NCBI RefSeq assembly: GCF_000830985.1
Contig: NZ_CP007151.1
Location: forward strand, 3,844,001-3,908,000
Reading direction: 5' to 3'
Source: Marinobacter similis
GTDB taxonomy: Bacteria > Pseudomonadota > Gammaproteobacteria > Pseudomonadales > Oleiphilaceae
Length of the DNA stretch: 64,000 bases
Shown here one piece after another: positions 9,215 to 18,439 of the stretch (the stretch's first letter is position 1; every line of letters starts with the position of its first letter). A model generated the notes under the pieces. The model saw only the letters and a list, made by a program, of their open reading frames with translations, was not told the origin of the DNA and did no database searches. Both the position numbers and the translations under genes were made by a program.

Positions 9215-9246
9215 TTGACCCCGTACCGTGGTACGGGCACTAAACT
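9215..9246 (+). promoter_or_regulatory. Second MerR-family promoter/operator, facing right
   Basis: -35 TTGACC (9215-9220), dyad CCCGTACC-GT-GGTACGGG inside the spacer, and a TAAACT -10 (9241-9246; spacer 20, or 19 if CTAAAC is used). It is divergent from the merT promoter and about 30 bp away. The dyad differs from the merT one (GTACC rather than GTAG), so it may answer to another MerR-family protein. It should drive the broken regulator and the HMA/outer-membrane/NHL genes that follow. Confidence 0.7.
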
Positions 9247-9279
9247 TATATCTCGAATCTATTGGGTGGGAGTTCTGCC

Positions 9280-9526
9280 ATGACAGAAATGACCATTGGC
9301 AAAGTGGCTGACGTGGTGGGCGTTGGTGTCGAGACGATTCGTTTTTGCGAACGCCCCCCGCGTCGATGCCGGTGATATGCGGCAACGGGCGCTGGCAAAG
9401 CTGAACGATGTTGACCAGAAGATTGGCCAGTTACGACAAATCCGACAGGGGCTTGAGGCACTTGTGGACCGTTGCCCCGGACAGGGTGCGGGCTATTCCA
9501 CAAACCTCATGAACAAGACCGAGTAA
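9280..9526 (+). pseudogene. Degraded MerR-family regulator, internal deletion
   Basis: The first frame reads MTEMTIGKVADVVGVGVETI, the start of a MerR-family DNA-binding domain, then RFCERPPR and stops. A second frame to 9526 reads RQRALAKLNDVDQKIGQLRQ and EALVDRCPGQG, the C-terminal half of the dimerisation helix and effector region. About 40 residues in between (wing and following helices) are missing, and the final CP motif is replaced. This cannot be mended by one base, so it is a true remnant, not a sequencing slip. Confidence 0.8.
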
Positions 9527-9597
9527 TTCCTTAACGCCGTTTCTTGGTACGGAGTCTACCGTCGAAACGCAGCTTCATCTCACCAGAGGGACGCGTC

Positions 9598-9915
9598 ATG
9601 TCAAAGCAATATTTCTTGGTTTTAGCAGCCCTAATCTTCAGCGTTTCGGCGATAGCAGCCGACAAACACTACGTATTGGGCGTGGACGGCCTGGCCTGCC
9701 CCTTCTGTGCCTATGGCATCGAAAAACGTCTGAATAAAGTGGATGGCGTCACCGATGTGCAGGTCGATGTGGGTGAGAGTCTGGTGCGTGTCACCCTTGA
9801 AGAGGGCAAGACGCTCTCAGAGGAGCGGGCGCGTCAGGCCGTTGATGAGGCCGGTTTCACGCTGCGCTCATACTCAGAGGCCGAAGGTGAGACAGGAGGC
9901 AGCAATGCGAAATAA
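9598..9915 (+). CDS. Exported HMA-domain heavy-metal-binding protein
   Basis: Periplasmic protein of 105 residues starting at ATG 9598 with a signal peptide (residues 1-20). A MerP/HMA-like fold carries the site GLACPFCAYGIEKRL, CPFC in place of the usual CxxC with small residues. The stop overlaps the start of the outer-membrane gene (9905), so the two are coupled. Downstream of a MerR-type promoter, it probably binds a soft metal, but which one is unknown. Confidence 0.75.
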   Translation: MSKQYFLVLAALIFSVSAIAADKHYVLGVDGLACPFCAYGIEKRLNKVDGVTDVQVDVGESLVRVTLEEGKTLSEERARQAVDEAGFTLRSYSEAEGETGGSNAK

Positions 9916-10821
9916 CAACCCGCCAGTCGGCTTGCCCCTGCTGGTCGGTGCCCTGGTACTGACCGGTGTGCCTTCGGCACAAGCAGCACCCAACACCTTC
10001 AACACGGCTCTGCCCGTGCCGCAGGGTGAAACCATCTGGCGGGAGCAACTGGTCTTGCGGGAACGTTCCGACGGTGGCCCCATGGATCGTAAGGTCTCGG
10101 TCCAGGCTCTGGGCAGCGTACTCGGTTATGGCATTACCCCGAAGCTCGCGGTGTTCGGCGTTGTCCCTTACTTTTTCAACAAGGCACTGGACGTCACCAC
10201 GCCCATGGGCCGGATTGAGCGGGATACCGGCGGCATCGGCGACGCCTCCCTGTTCGGGCGTTACACAGTTTACCAGGACGACTTCACCGGCGGCACCTTC
10301 CGGGTCGCGCCGATTTTCGGGCTCACTGCACCAACCGGGGACAGTGACGACCGCGATCGTTTTGGCGAACTGCCACGCCCATTGCAGGTTGGTGACGGAG
10401 CCTGGGATGGGTTTGGCGGTGTGGTAGCCACCTATCAGACGCTGCAGTACCAAATGGACGCGCAGTTCCTTTACCGCGAAAATGGGCGCCACGACGGCTT
10501 CGCTCACGGCGACGAGACCCGCCTTGACGCCTCACTGCAATACCGGGTGTGGCCGCTCAGCCTTGAAGCGTCTCCGGCACACCGGGCTTTACCTACGCCC
10601 TGCTCGAATCCAGTTTTGTTCACCACGAGCGCAACGAGATTGGCAGGGTTACGGATGCCAATTCCGGTGGTACTCAGTGGCTGCTGGCGCCAGGCGTGCA
10701 ATACATCACACGACGCTGGGTCGTCGAGGGCACAGTACAACTGCCCGTCGCCGAAGATCCCAATGGCGACGCCATTCAGGACGATTACATTGTACGCGTT
10801 GGCTTTCGCCGCAACTTCTAG
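9905..10821 (+). CDS. Outer-membrane beta-barrel protein (MetA/phenol-pathway-like), frameshifted
   Basis: Exported protein of about 305 residues with a signal peptide (to AQAAPNTF) and alternating beta strands ending in VRVGFRRNF, a C-terminal Phe as in outer-membrane barrels. The segment APTGDSDDRDRFGELPRP resembles PF13557-type putative outer-membrane proteins. The frame breaks near 10,575; the downstream frame reads GTPGFTYALLESSFVHHERN and runs to the stop at 10,821. One missing base explains this. Coupled to the HMA protein and followed by an NHL lipoprotein; together they may form an envelope metal-handling unit. Confidence 0.65.
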
Positions 10822-10835
10822 GGACAGAGGGCAGC

Positions 10836-11812
10836 ATGAAAAAAATCGCCAAGTGGTCAGGCTTTAGTATGTTGGGCCTTCTGATTGCGATCACGTTAAT
10901 CGGTTGCGCAGGCGGCGCCATCAACTGGAACCAGGAACCGCCCTACTCACTGGAACAGACCTGGGGTGAAAAAGGCAGTGCCCCGGGGCAATTTAATGAC
11001 CCCACCGGGATTGCGGTCACAGACAACGAAGTGTTCGTCTCCGATGCCCGCAACGGACGTATCCAGGTTTTCGATCACCAGGGGCAGTTCAAGCGTGAAT
11101 TCGGTAAACCCGGCGATGGGATCGGTGAACTCGGGCGCCCCATGAACCTAACCATTCACAACGACAAACTCTACGTGCCAGAGTATATGAACGACCGGAT
11201 TCAGCTGTTCAGCCTGGCTGGCGAGCCGCTGAAAGTCATTGGCGGTCCGGGCAAGGGCCCCGGCCAGTTTAGTGCGCCGGGCGGTGTTGCCGTAGCGGAC
11301 AACGGTGATCTGTTCGTGGCGGACTTTTATAACCATCGTGTACAGCATTTGCGGGCGGATGGCTCTTTCGTACAACAGTGGGGAACAACCGGTGTGACAG
11401 GCAGGGGTGCCAGGGAGTTTACTTATCCTACCGATGTGGCGCTCGGAGAGGATTCGGCCCTCTACGTAGCAGACGGTTACGGTAATCGAGTTCAGGTCTT
11501 CAATACCAGGGGCGACTTTCTGCGCAAGTGGGGAGGCCCCTTCGCCATCGGCCTTTACGGGCCGTTCAAAGGCTGGTTCACAACCACAACGTCCATCGCC
11601 CTAGGGCCCAACGGTGAGGTCTTCGTGGTCGACTTCTACAATGACCGGATCCAAAAATTCACGGCTCGGGGCGACTATCTCACCGCATTCGGAACGCCAC
11701 CTGAGAACCCCGGCCACACGGCGATGGCGGTTGCCGTTGGCATGATGGAGCAGTGTGGAGCGTGAATTTTGCCGACAACCGGGTTGAGAAATGGGAAGCT
11801 ATTAACCCATAA
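10836..11812 (+). CDS. NHL-repeat beta-propeller lipoprotein, 3' frameshift
   Basis: Lipoprotein of about 325 residues: signal with lipobox LIGC (Cys 26), then NHL repeats (FNDPTGIAVTDNEVFVSDAR, FSAPGGVAVADNGDLFVADF, FTYPTDVALGEDSALYVADG and others) forming a predicted six-bladed propeller. Read straight, it stops at 11,765, but one missing A near 11,741 restores NDGAVWSVNFADNRVEKWEA and a stop at 11,812, which completes the last blade. The propeller probably binds a protein or ligand at the envelope; the role in this metal cluster is unknown. Confidence 0.75.
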
Positions 11813-11847
11813 AGCTTTCCATATCCCGAATTCAACCCGGTTTTTTT
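11777..11847 (+). terminator. Terminator after the NHL lipoprotein
   Basis: Perfect 11-bp inverted repeat, AACCGGGTTGA (11,777-11,787) and TCAACCCGGTT (11,832-11,842), followed by seven T. The loop contains a second hairpin (GGAAGCT/AGCTTTCC). The left arm lies within the corrected last codons of the gene. Confidence 0.65.
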
Positions 11848-11869
11848 ATGCCCTGACTAAACTCCGGGC

Positions 11870-12079
11870 TTACCGATTTCGCAGGTATTTGGTCAGCGCC
11901 AGGATACCTAGCACCAGCAGTGTGATCAGTAGTAGCGGCATAATCATCATGGGCAGCATCATCCAGCCCATGCCGGACATCATGGAGTTGCAGGCTTCCC
12001 AGAACCCACTCTCGGGGGCTGCTAGCGCAACTCCGGGTAACAAAATCAGCGTCGATAGAACTGCCAATAATAGTTTCAT
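11870..12079 (-). CDS. Small exported/membrane protein at the end of the cus operon
   Basis: Protein of 69 residues from ATG 12,079: a signal (to VALAAPES), a Met-rich middle (SMMSGMGWMMLPMMIMP) and a hydrophobic helix ending in KYLRNR. Its start is 14 bp after the cusC stop, so it is probably cotranscribed. Met-rich segments beside a Cu(I) pump suggest copper contact, but no family was recognised. Confidence 0.55.
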   Translation of the reverse strand: MKLLLAVLSTLILLPGVALAAPESGFWEACNSMMSGMGWMMLPMMIMPLLLITLLVLGILALTKYLRNR

Positions 12080-12092
12080 GGTTAATCTCCTT

Positions 12093-13316
12093 TTAGTTTG
12101 ATACGCCGGTGATTTGCAGGGCTTCGTAGCGAGCCCTGGCACTGAACAGGTCGCGAATAACGGCTGCCCGACGGAGCTTTACGCCAGTGAGCTGTCTTGC
12201 GCTGTTGATGGCGTTTTCCAGTCTGCCAGTACCACTGGCCAGCTCGTTCAGGCTGGCTTCCCAATGGGCGCGCTGGTTGGGAAGATGTCGCTCATCGAGG
12301 ATTTCAAGGCGACTGTAGCCAGCTTCTAGTGCCGTTTTTACATCTCCAATTGACGCCAGCAAATCGCGGTGGGTTTGAGTGCTTTGCGACTGTCGCTGGG
12401 ATAACTCGGCGCTCGCCCTGCGAACGGCACTGCTCTGTCGCTGTCCACTAAACGGGATCTGAATCCCCACGCCTACCGTCCAGCGCTTTTTTTCGTCAGC
12501 CAACAAGCTGTTGTAGCCCGCATTGGCCGTAAACACGGGCCTTCGGTTGGCTTCTGCGACGTCAAGTCGGGCCCGGGCCTCCGCGGTTCGCGCCTCGGCG
12601 GCCTGAACCAGCGGGTGCTCGGCTTCGGTCAGGATATCTGCTGCCATTGGCAAACGAGGAGGCAGGGATACGATCAGTTCAGAAGGTTGCGGACGGCGCC
12701 CCAATAATGGGATCAAACTGGCAGAGAGCTTGACTTGATCCGCCCGCAGCGCAACCAATTGCGCGTCCAGCGTGTCCAGTTCCGTCTCTACCCTCAGCAA
12801 CCCACTCTGTGTGGCCTCGCCGTATTCCAGTCTTTGTCGGGTTATGTCGGCTAGCTGTTCCACCAGTGCACGAGTCTCGTCGTGCAACTCAATGGCCCGA
12901 TGCGAATACCACAAACGTGCATAGGCCTCCTTGACCGAGGCCGTCAGTTTTCTGGTCTGCCAGAGGGTGTCCTGGGTTGCGGCACGCACACCAGCCTCCT
13001 CGGCTCCGCGGGACGCGGATAACTCGTCCGGCCAGGGCAGCTTCTGACTGACCTCAAACCGGTGACCGACAATATTCGGGCCTTCAAACGTCTCTGGAGC
13101 GATACGGTATTGGAAGACAGGGTCCGCCCACGCATCTGAGCCTTCTACTTCGGCCTTTGCCGCCTCAATGGCCGATCGCTGGGCACTCAGCGTGGCGTTG
13201 CTCTCCAGTGCCTCCGCAACCCATTGGTCCACCGTTTCCAGCGATTCAGCCAGTGCCGGGGCAGGCAGGGAGACGAATGCCGCCAGAACGGCGTAAATTC
13301 CACTGCGTCGAATCAT
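12093..13316 (-). CDS. cusC: TolC/CusC-family outer-membrane efflux protein
   Basis: Outer-membrane channel of a heavy-metal RND pump, 407 residues, with signal MIRRSGIYAVLAAFVSLPAP. The two outer-membrane efflux repeats show long coiled-coil helices with heptad Ala/Leu (SRGAEEAGVRAATQDTLWQ; VQAAEARTAEARARLDVAEA). No lipobox Cys is visible, unlike E. coli CusC. The start overlaps the cusA stop by four bases (ATGA, 13,313-13,316). It forms the outer part of the CusCBA conduit, exporting Cu(I)/Ag(I) from the periplasm. Confidence 0.85.
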   Translation of the reverse strand: MIRRSGIYAVLAAFVSLPAPALAESLETVDQWVAEALESNATLSAQRSAIEAAKAEVEGSDAWADPVFQYRIAPETFEGPNIVGHRFEVSQKLPWPDELSASRGAEEAGVRAATQDTLWQTRKLTASVKEAYARLWYSHRAIELHDETRALVEQLADITRQRLEYGEATQSGLLRVETELDTLDAQLVALRADQVKLSASLIPLLGRRPQPSELIVSLPPRLPMAADILTEAEHPLVQAAEARTAEARARLDVAEANRRPVFTANAGYNSLLADEKKRWTVGVGIQIPFSGQRQSSAVRRASAELSQRQSQSTQTHRDLLASIGDVKTALEAGYSRLEILDERHLPNQRAHWEASLNELASGTGRLENAINSARQLTGVKLRRAAVIRDLFSARARYEALQITGVSN

Positions 13317-16300
13317 CGGAACGTTCCTTTTTTGGCGATTTTTTTCAGCCGGGCGCGCTGCCAGAGATAGAAAATCACCGGAATCAGCAGCAAGGTCAGG
13401 ATCAGCGTGGTGACCATGCCACCGATCATCGGGCCGGCGATGCGTTGCATCACTTCCGAGCCGGTGCCACTGCCCAGCATGATGGGCACCAGGCCAGCTA
13501 CAATGGCCGCGAAGGTCATCATGATCGGACGCACCCGTTGCGCAGCCCCTTGGCTGATGGCCTGGCGCAGGGCATCCGCCGACAGTTTCCCGGGCTGATG
13601 ATCAACGCTCTCCAAAGCGTTGTGCAGGGACTGATTCAGGTACACCAGCATCAGTACCCCGATCTCCACCGCCACCCCGGCCAGGGCAATAAAACCGACG
13701 GCCACAGCCACGGACAGGTTGTAACCCAGCAGATACATCAGCCAGATTCCGCCGATCATGCCGAATGGCAGGGTGCCGAGGATAATGCCCACCTCTGTCA
13801 GGTTGCGAAAATTCAGGTACAACAGGATGATGATGATCGCCAGGGTCAGCGGGACCACCAGCGTCAGGCGTTCCTTGGCACGCTGCATGTACTCATATTG
13901 GCCGGACCAGGCCAGAGAATAGCCGGCGGGCAGATCGATCTGTTTCTGCACCACGGACTGCGCCTCCCTTACCCAACTGCCCAGATCCCGGCCCTCGATA
14001 TCCACCAGAGTCCAGCCATTGATACGGGCGTTTTCCGACTTGATCATGGGCGGCCCCTTGTCGATCCGGATATCCGCGACATCCGCCAGCGCGATACGCT
14101 GGCCATTGGGTGTCACCATCGGCAGCAGGCGCATCTGCTCCACCGAATCCCGGTAACCCTGGGGATAGCGCAGATTGATGGGATAGCGCTCCAGACCCTC
14201 CACCGTGCTGGCCACGTTCATGCCGCCAATCGCGGTACGTACGACCGATTGAATGTCTGCGATATTCAGCCCGAAACGAGCGGCAGCCTCGCGCTTTATA
14301 TCCACCTTGATATAACGTCCTCCGGCCACCCGCTCTGAAAACGCTGAGGCTGTGCCGGGTATGTCAGTCAGCACCCGTTCCAGTTCCTCCCCTATACCCT
14401 GGATCACTGCCAAGTCAGGGCCGGCCACCTTGATGCCCACCGGGGTCTTGATGCCGGTGGAGAGCATGTCGATGCGGGTTTTGATCGGCATGACCCAGGC
14501 GTTAGTAAGGCCCGGAAGTCTGACCGTCCTGTCCAGTTCCCGGCGCAGAGATTCCGGCGTCACGCCGGGTCGCCACTGGTCCCGTGGTTTGAACTGGATA
14601 AAGGTCTCAATCATGGTCAGCGGGGCAGGATCGGTGGCCGTATCGGCGCGGCCGATTTTGCCGAACACGGTCTCCACTTCCGGAATACTGGCAATCAGCT
14701 TGTCGGTCTGTTGCAGAATCTGCCGGGCCTTGCCAATGGAGATACCAGGATAGGTGGTGGGCATGTACATCAGATCCCCCTCGTCCAGAGGCGGCATGAA
14801 TTCACTGCCCAGCTTGTTGGCCGGCCAGAAGCCGATGATCAGCACCACCAGGCCTCCGGCAAGCATCAATGCCGGCCGTCGCAAAGCCCAGCCGATAATC
14901 GGTCGGTACAGGGCGATCAGCAGTCGGTTGATGGGGTTGCGATGTTCTGGCAATACCTTGCCACGGATGAAATAGCCCATCAGTACCGGCACCAGGGTAA
15001 TGGCCAGACCTGCAGCGGCCGCCATGGCGTAGGTTTTGGTGAACGCCAGGGGCGCGAAGAGCTTGCCCTCCTGAGCCTCCAGGGTGAAGACTGGCAGAAA
15101 GCTCACGGTGATGATCATCAGTGAGAAAAACAGCGCCGGCCCCACCTCACCCGCGGCCCGCGACATCACGGCCCATCGGTTTTGCGGTGTCAGTGGGGTT
15201 CGCTCCATGTGTTTGTGGACGTTCTCCACCATCACAATGGCACCGTCCACCATGGCGCCGATGGCAATGGCGATACCCCCGAGGGACATGATGTTGGCGT
15301 TGATGCCCTGGGCGTGCATCACCACGAACGCAGCGAGGATACCCACCGGCAGGCTGACAATGACCACCAGAGAGGAGCGAAGGTGAAACAGGAATACCGC
15401 GCAGATCAGGATGACCACCAGGAATTCCTGCAGCAGCTTCCCATACAGGTTGTCCACAGCGTTGTTGATCAGCGTGGAGCGATCATAGGTAGGCACGACT
15501 TCTACCCCATCGGGGAGGCTGGCCTTGATATCCTCAAGCCGTTGTTTAACCCCCTCAATGGTTGCCAGTGCGTTTTCGCCGAAGCGCATTACCACAATGC
15601 CACCGGCCACCTCGCCTTCGCCATTCAGTTCGGCGATACCCCGACGTATCTGGGGCCCTAACTGGATATCTGCCACATCCTTCAGCAACAAGGGCTTGCC
15701 ATTATCGCTAACACCTAGCGGTACCTGGCGCAGGTCATCTTCGTTCTGCAGATAGCCGGTAACCCTAACCATGTATTCCGCCTCGGCCATCTCCACCACG
15801 GAGGCGCCGGTTTCCTGGTTGGCGCTGTTGATGGCGGCATGAATGCGCTGCAGCGTGATGTTGTGGGCTCTTAGTCGGTCCGGATTCACCACCACCTGGT
15901 ATTGCTTGACCATGCCGCCAACGCTGGCCACCTCGGACACACCGGGCACGGTCTGCAATTCAAACTTCAGGAACCAGTCCTGAATAGCCCGCAGTTCCGA
16001 AAGATCATGCTGACCGGTGCGATCCACCAGGGCGTAGGAGTATACCCAGCCAACGCCGGTCGCATCCGGCCCCAGCTCTGGTTTGGCGGCATCGGGCAAT
16101 TCCCCGGCCACCTGGCTCAGGTATTCGAGTACCCGGGAGCGGGCCCAGTACAGATCGGTATCGTCATCGAAGATGACGTAAACAAAGGAATCGCCAAAGA
16201 AGGAATAGCCCCGAACTGTCTTGGCGCCCGGCACTGACAGCATGGCGGTGGTCAGGGGATAGGTCACCTGGTCTTCCACCACCTGGGGTGCCTGGCCCGG

Positions 16301-16459
16301 GTAGGGAGTTTTGACGATCACCTGTACATCCGATAGATCCGGGATGGCGTCAATGGGTGTTTCTTTGACGGAATAGAACCCCCACCCCGTCAGGATGAGG
16401 GTGGCAAGCAACACAAAAAAACGGTTATGGAGTGACCACTGGATAATGGCGTTAATCAT
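13313..16459 (-). CDS. cusA: CusA/CzcA-family heavy-metal RND efflux pump
   Basis: Inner-membrane proton-driven pump of 1048 residues, full length for the family. N-terminal IIQWSLHNRFFVLLATLIL begins TM1. The signature stretches GSEFMPPLDEGDLMYMPTTY and KTRIDMLSTGIKTPVGIKV are those of the monovalent-cation (Cu/Ag) CusA branch rather than CzcA, and SLGGIAIAIGAMVDGAIVM marks TM4 with the proton-relay Asp. It lies between cusF and cusC. Cu(I)/Ag(I) specificity is inferred from these motifs and from two CusF domains in the operon. Confidence 0.93.
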   Translation of the reverse strand: MINAIIQWSLHNRFFVLLATLILTGWGFYSVKETPIDAIPDLSDVQVIVKTPYPGQAPQVVEDQVTYPLTTAMLSVPGAKTVRGYSFFGDSFVYVIFDDDTDLYWARSRVLEYLSQVAGELPDAAKPELGPDATGVGWVYSYALVDRTGQHDLSELRAIQDWFLKFELQTVPGVSEVASVGGMVKQYQVVVNPDRLRAHNITLQRIHAAINSANQETGASVVEMAEAEYMVRVTGYLQNEDDLRQVPLGVSDNGKPLLLKDVADIQLGPQIRRGIAELNGEGEVAGGIVVMRFGENALATIEGVKQRLEDIKASLPDGVEVVPTYDRSTLINNAVDNLYGKLLQEFLVVILICAVFLFHLRSSLVVIVSLPVGILAAFVVMHAQGINANIMSLGGIAIAIGAMVDGAIVMVENVHKHMERTPLTPQNRWAVMSRAAGEVGPALFFSLMIITVSFLPVFTLEAQEGKLFAPLAFTKTYAMAAAAGLAITLVPVLMGYFIRGKVLPEHRNPINRLLIALYRPIIGWALRRPALMLAGGLVVLIIGFWPANKLGSEFMPPLDEGDLMYMPTTYPGISIGKARQILQQTDKLIASIPEVETVFGKIGRADTATDPAPLTMIETFIQFKPRDQWRPGVTPESLRRELDRTVRLPGLTNAWVMPIKTRIDMLSTGIKTPVGIKVAGPDLAVIQGIGEELERVLTDIPGTASAFSERVAGGRYIKVDIKREAAARFGLNIADIQSVVRTAIGGMNVASTVEGLERYPINLRYPQGYRDSVEQMRLLPMVTPNGQRIALADVADIRIDKGPPMIKSENARINGWTLVDIEGRDLGSWVREAQSVVQKQIDLPAGYSLAWSGQYEYMQRAKERLTLVVPLTLAIIIILLYLNFRNLTEVGIILGTLPFGMIGGIWLMYLLGYNLSVAVAVGFIALAGVAVEIGVLMLVYLNQSLHNALESVDHQPGKLSADALRQAISQGAAQRVRPIMMTFAAIVAGLVPIMLGSGTGSEVMQRIAGPMIGGMVTTLILTLLLIPVIFYLWQRARLKKIAKKGTFR

Positions 16460-16519
16460 GAGCTGAATCCGGTTTGGTGATGGCCGGGGGCGACTACAAT
16501 GGCCGCCCCCGGGCTATCG

Positions 16520-16861
16520 CTACTGTTTACTGATCGAAGTCACTTGCTGGCCCTTGCCAGCGGGCGTCAGGGTGAAGGCCACGGCGTCGTCCTTGCTCAG
16601 GCCGTTCAGGTCCACCTCGGGAGCCACGGAAAAGCCCATGGTCATGCTCGGCCAGTTCAGCTCAGGAATGGGCTCATGCTTCAGTGTTACTTTGCGTTTT
16701 TCGGTGCTGATCGCGGTGATCACACCCCGGCTCTGGACCGGGCCAGCGGACTCTTTGGTGTCCATGCCGGACATCGAGCCCATGTTGTTATCGGCCGCGG
16801 CCAGAGCAGGCCCCAGAGATAATCCGAACACAACAGCCGTCATCAGGGTTTTCAGTTTCAT
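16520..16861 (-). CDS. cusF: CusF-like periplasmic copper chaperone
   Basis: Exported protein of 113 residues. After the signal (to GPALAA), the OB-fold domain shows the CusF metal-site pattern: VTLKHEPIPELNWPSMTMGF, supplying the His, Trp and Met ligands for Cu(I)/Ag(I). It delivers metal to CusB/CusA. It sits 15 bp after the cusB stop and before cusA. CusB itself also ends in a CusF domain, so the operon has two. Confidence 0.9.
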   Translation of the reverse strand: MKLKTLMTAVVFGLSLGPALAAADNNMGSMSGMDTKESAGPVQSRGVITAISTEKRKVTLKHEPIPELNWPSMTMGFSVAPEVDLNGLSKDDAVAFTLTPAGKGQQVTSISKQ

Positions 16862-16876
16862 GGTTTTCTCCAGTGG

Positions 16877-18373
16877 TTATTGCGCGTCTTGCGCAGGTTC
16901 GATGCGTTCCACCAGATAGCCTTCCGGCGTCTCGCGGAATCCAAAGTTGACAGTCTGATCGGTGGCCAATGCACCCGTTTCGACGGATTCGGCAAGATCA
17001 AACGCCATCGTCATGGCCGGCCAGCCAAGGTCGGCTATCGGGCCGTGATCCAGCGTGACTGAAGCATTCTCGGTATCCAGCTCTGTAATCCGGCCAGTGG
17101 CTTCAAACAGCTCGGGCGCAGAGTTGTCCGTATCGGTCATGCCGGTAGTGTTCTGCTCCTCGGGTTCCAGTCGCAGCATGGCGGCCTCAAGGCTGGTTTC
17201 CGAATCAATTAGGAACTGGGCGGACACCACCACCTGCTGCCCTTCCGTTAGCCCCTCGAGAATGACGACCCTGTCGCCTGCTTCCTGGCCGGTCTTGACG
17301 GGCACCGGACGAAAATACCCATCATCTTCTGCCAGCAGCACGTGCTGACTGTCGCTTCGCTGGATCAGCGCCGGGCGTGGGATAGTGAGCAGGTCGTCGC
17401 CAATAGGAGCATCCATGGTGAGATTCACGAACATATTGGGGCGCAGCCGGCCATCGGGATTGGGGACGCGCAACCGAGCCCGCAGAGTCCGCGTTTTCGC
17501 ATCCAGCTCCGGATAGACGTAGTCGATGGTGGCTTCCCAACGGGTGCCCGGCATGGAGGGTGTGGCGAATTCAACGGCCTGGCCGGTCCTGACCAGCCCG
17601 GACTGACGTTCGAAAAACTCGGCGATCACCCACACCGTATCGCGGCTGCCAATGGCCATGATTTCGGTATCCGGGCGCACGTACATACCCGCACGGGCGG
17701 GCAAGGCGGCCACATAGCCAGAACCGGGGGCAAACACGGTGATGCGTTCACGCACTTTTCCGGTTTTTTTCAAGTTGGCAATCTGGCTATCCGTCATGCC
17801 CAGGGCGCGCAGTTTTCCGCCGGCGGCCGTCGCCTCTGACCCTCGCCTAAGGCGCTCAGACATCAGGAATTCCTGCTGGGCGTTCACCAGCTCCGGTGAA
17901 TAGATCTCGTACAGCGGCTCACCACGGTTGACCGCTTCCCCCAGTGAGCGCACGTGCAGCACCTCAACCCAGCCGGCAATGCGGCTGTGAACATGGATCA
18001 GTTGGTCTTCATCGTCGGTGACGTAGCCCACGGTTCGGACTGGAACAGAAATCGCACCCCGGGACACCGCTTGGGTTTTAACGCCCAGATTGGCCCTGAC
18101 GGCGGCGCTTATTGTCACCCCACCGTCGTCCCGTCCGCTGTTTTCCTCGGCGTATACCGGCACCAGGTCCATTCCCATGGGAGACTTGCCGGGCTTGTCA
18201 CGGCGGTAGTTGGCATCCATAGGTGCAACCCAGTACAAGGGCTTACTATCAGATGATTCCTCAGCAGGGTTGCCAGAACCGGCTGACTCGGACATCGGCA
18301 TGGTTTGTTGACTGGACAGCCAGCCAAGACCAAAGGCGACAGCGATCACTGTCACGATCAGGGCAATGCGCAT
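16877..18373 (-). CDS. cusB: CusB membrane-fusion adaptor with C-terminal CusF domain
   Basis: Periplasmic adaptor of 498 residues. N-terminal anchor (residues 1-20), then a heavy-metal-binding YHS-like segment (YWVAPMDANYRRDKPGKSPM), the barrel-sandwich and hairpin parts (GWVEVLHVRSLGEAVNRGEP), a membrane-proximal domain, and from about residue 420 a fused CusF domain (VTLDHGPIADLGWPAMTMAF). It joins CusA to CusC and passes Cu(I)/Ag(I). First of cusBFAC on the minus strand. The CusF fusion is known in other bacteria but here coexists with free CusF. Confidence 0.92.
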   Translation of the reverse strand: MRIALIVTVIAVAFGLGWLSSQQTMPMSESAGSGNPAEESSDSKPLYWVAPMDANYRRDKPGKSPMGMDLVPVYAEENSGRDDGGVTISAAVRANLGVKTQAVSRGAISVPVRTVGYVTDDEDQLIHVHSRIAGWVEVLHVRSLGEAVNRGEPLYEIYSPELVNAQQEFLMSERLRRGSEATAAGGKLRALGMTDSQIANLKKTGKVRERITVFAPGSGYVAALPARAGMYVRPDTEIMAIGSRDTVWVIAEFFERQSGLVRTGQAVEFATPSMPGTRWEATIDYVYPELDAKTRTLRARLRVPNPDGRLRPNMFVNLTMDAPIGDDLLTIPRPALIQRSDSQHVLLAEDDGYFRPVPVKTGQEAGDRVVILEGLTEGQQVVVSAQFLIDSETSLEAAMLRLEPEEQNTTGMTDTDNSAPELFEATGRITELDTENASVTLDHGPIADLGWPAMTMAFDLAESVETGALATDQTVNFGFRETPEGYLVERIEPAQDAQ

Positions 18374-18439
18374 TGGTATTTCCTCGTTTAAAGCTTTTGA
18401 ACGCTCGCTCGTGCCCTGGGGGCAGGGTTAACGTGCAAA

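Noticed and set aside
13157..14338. 393-residue plus-strand frame
   Set aside because: It is antisense to cusC and cusA, has a His/Gln-rich composition typical of reverse-strand reading, and has no ribosome-binding site.
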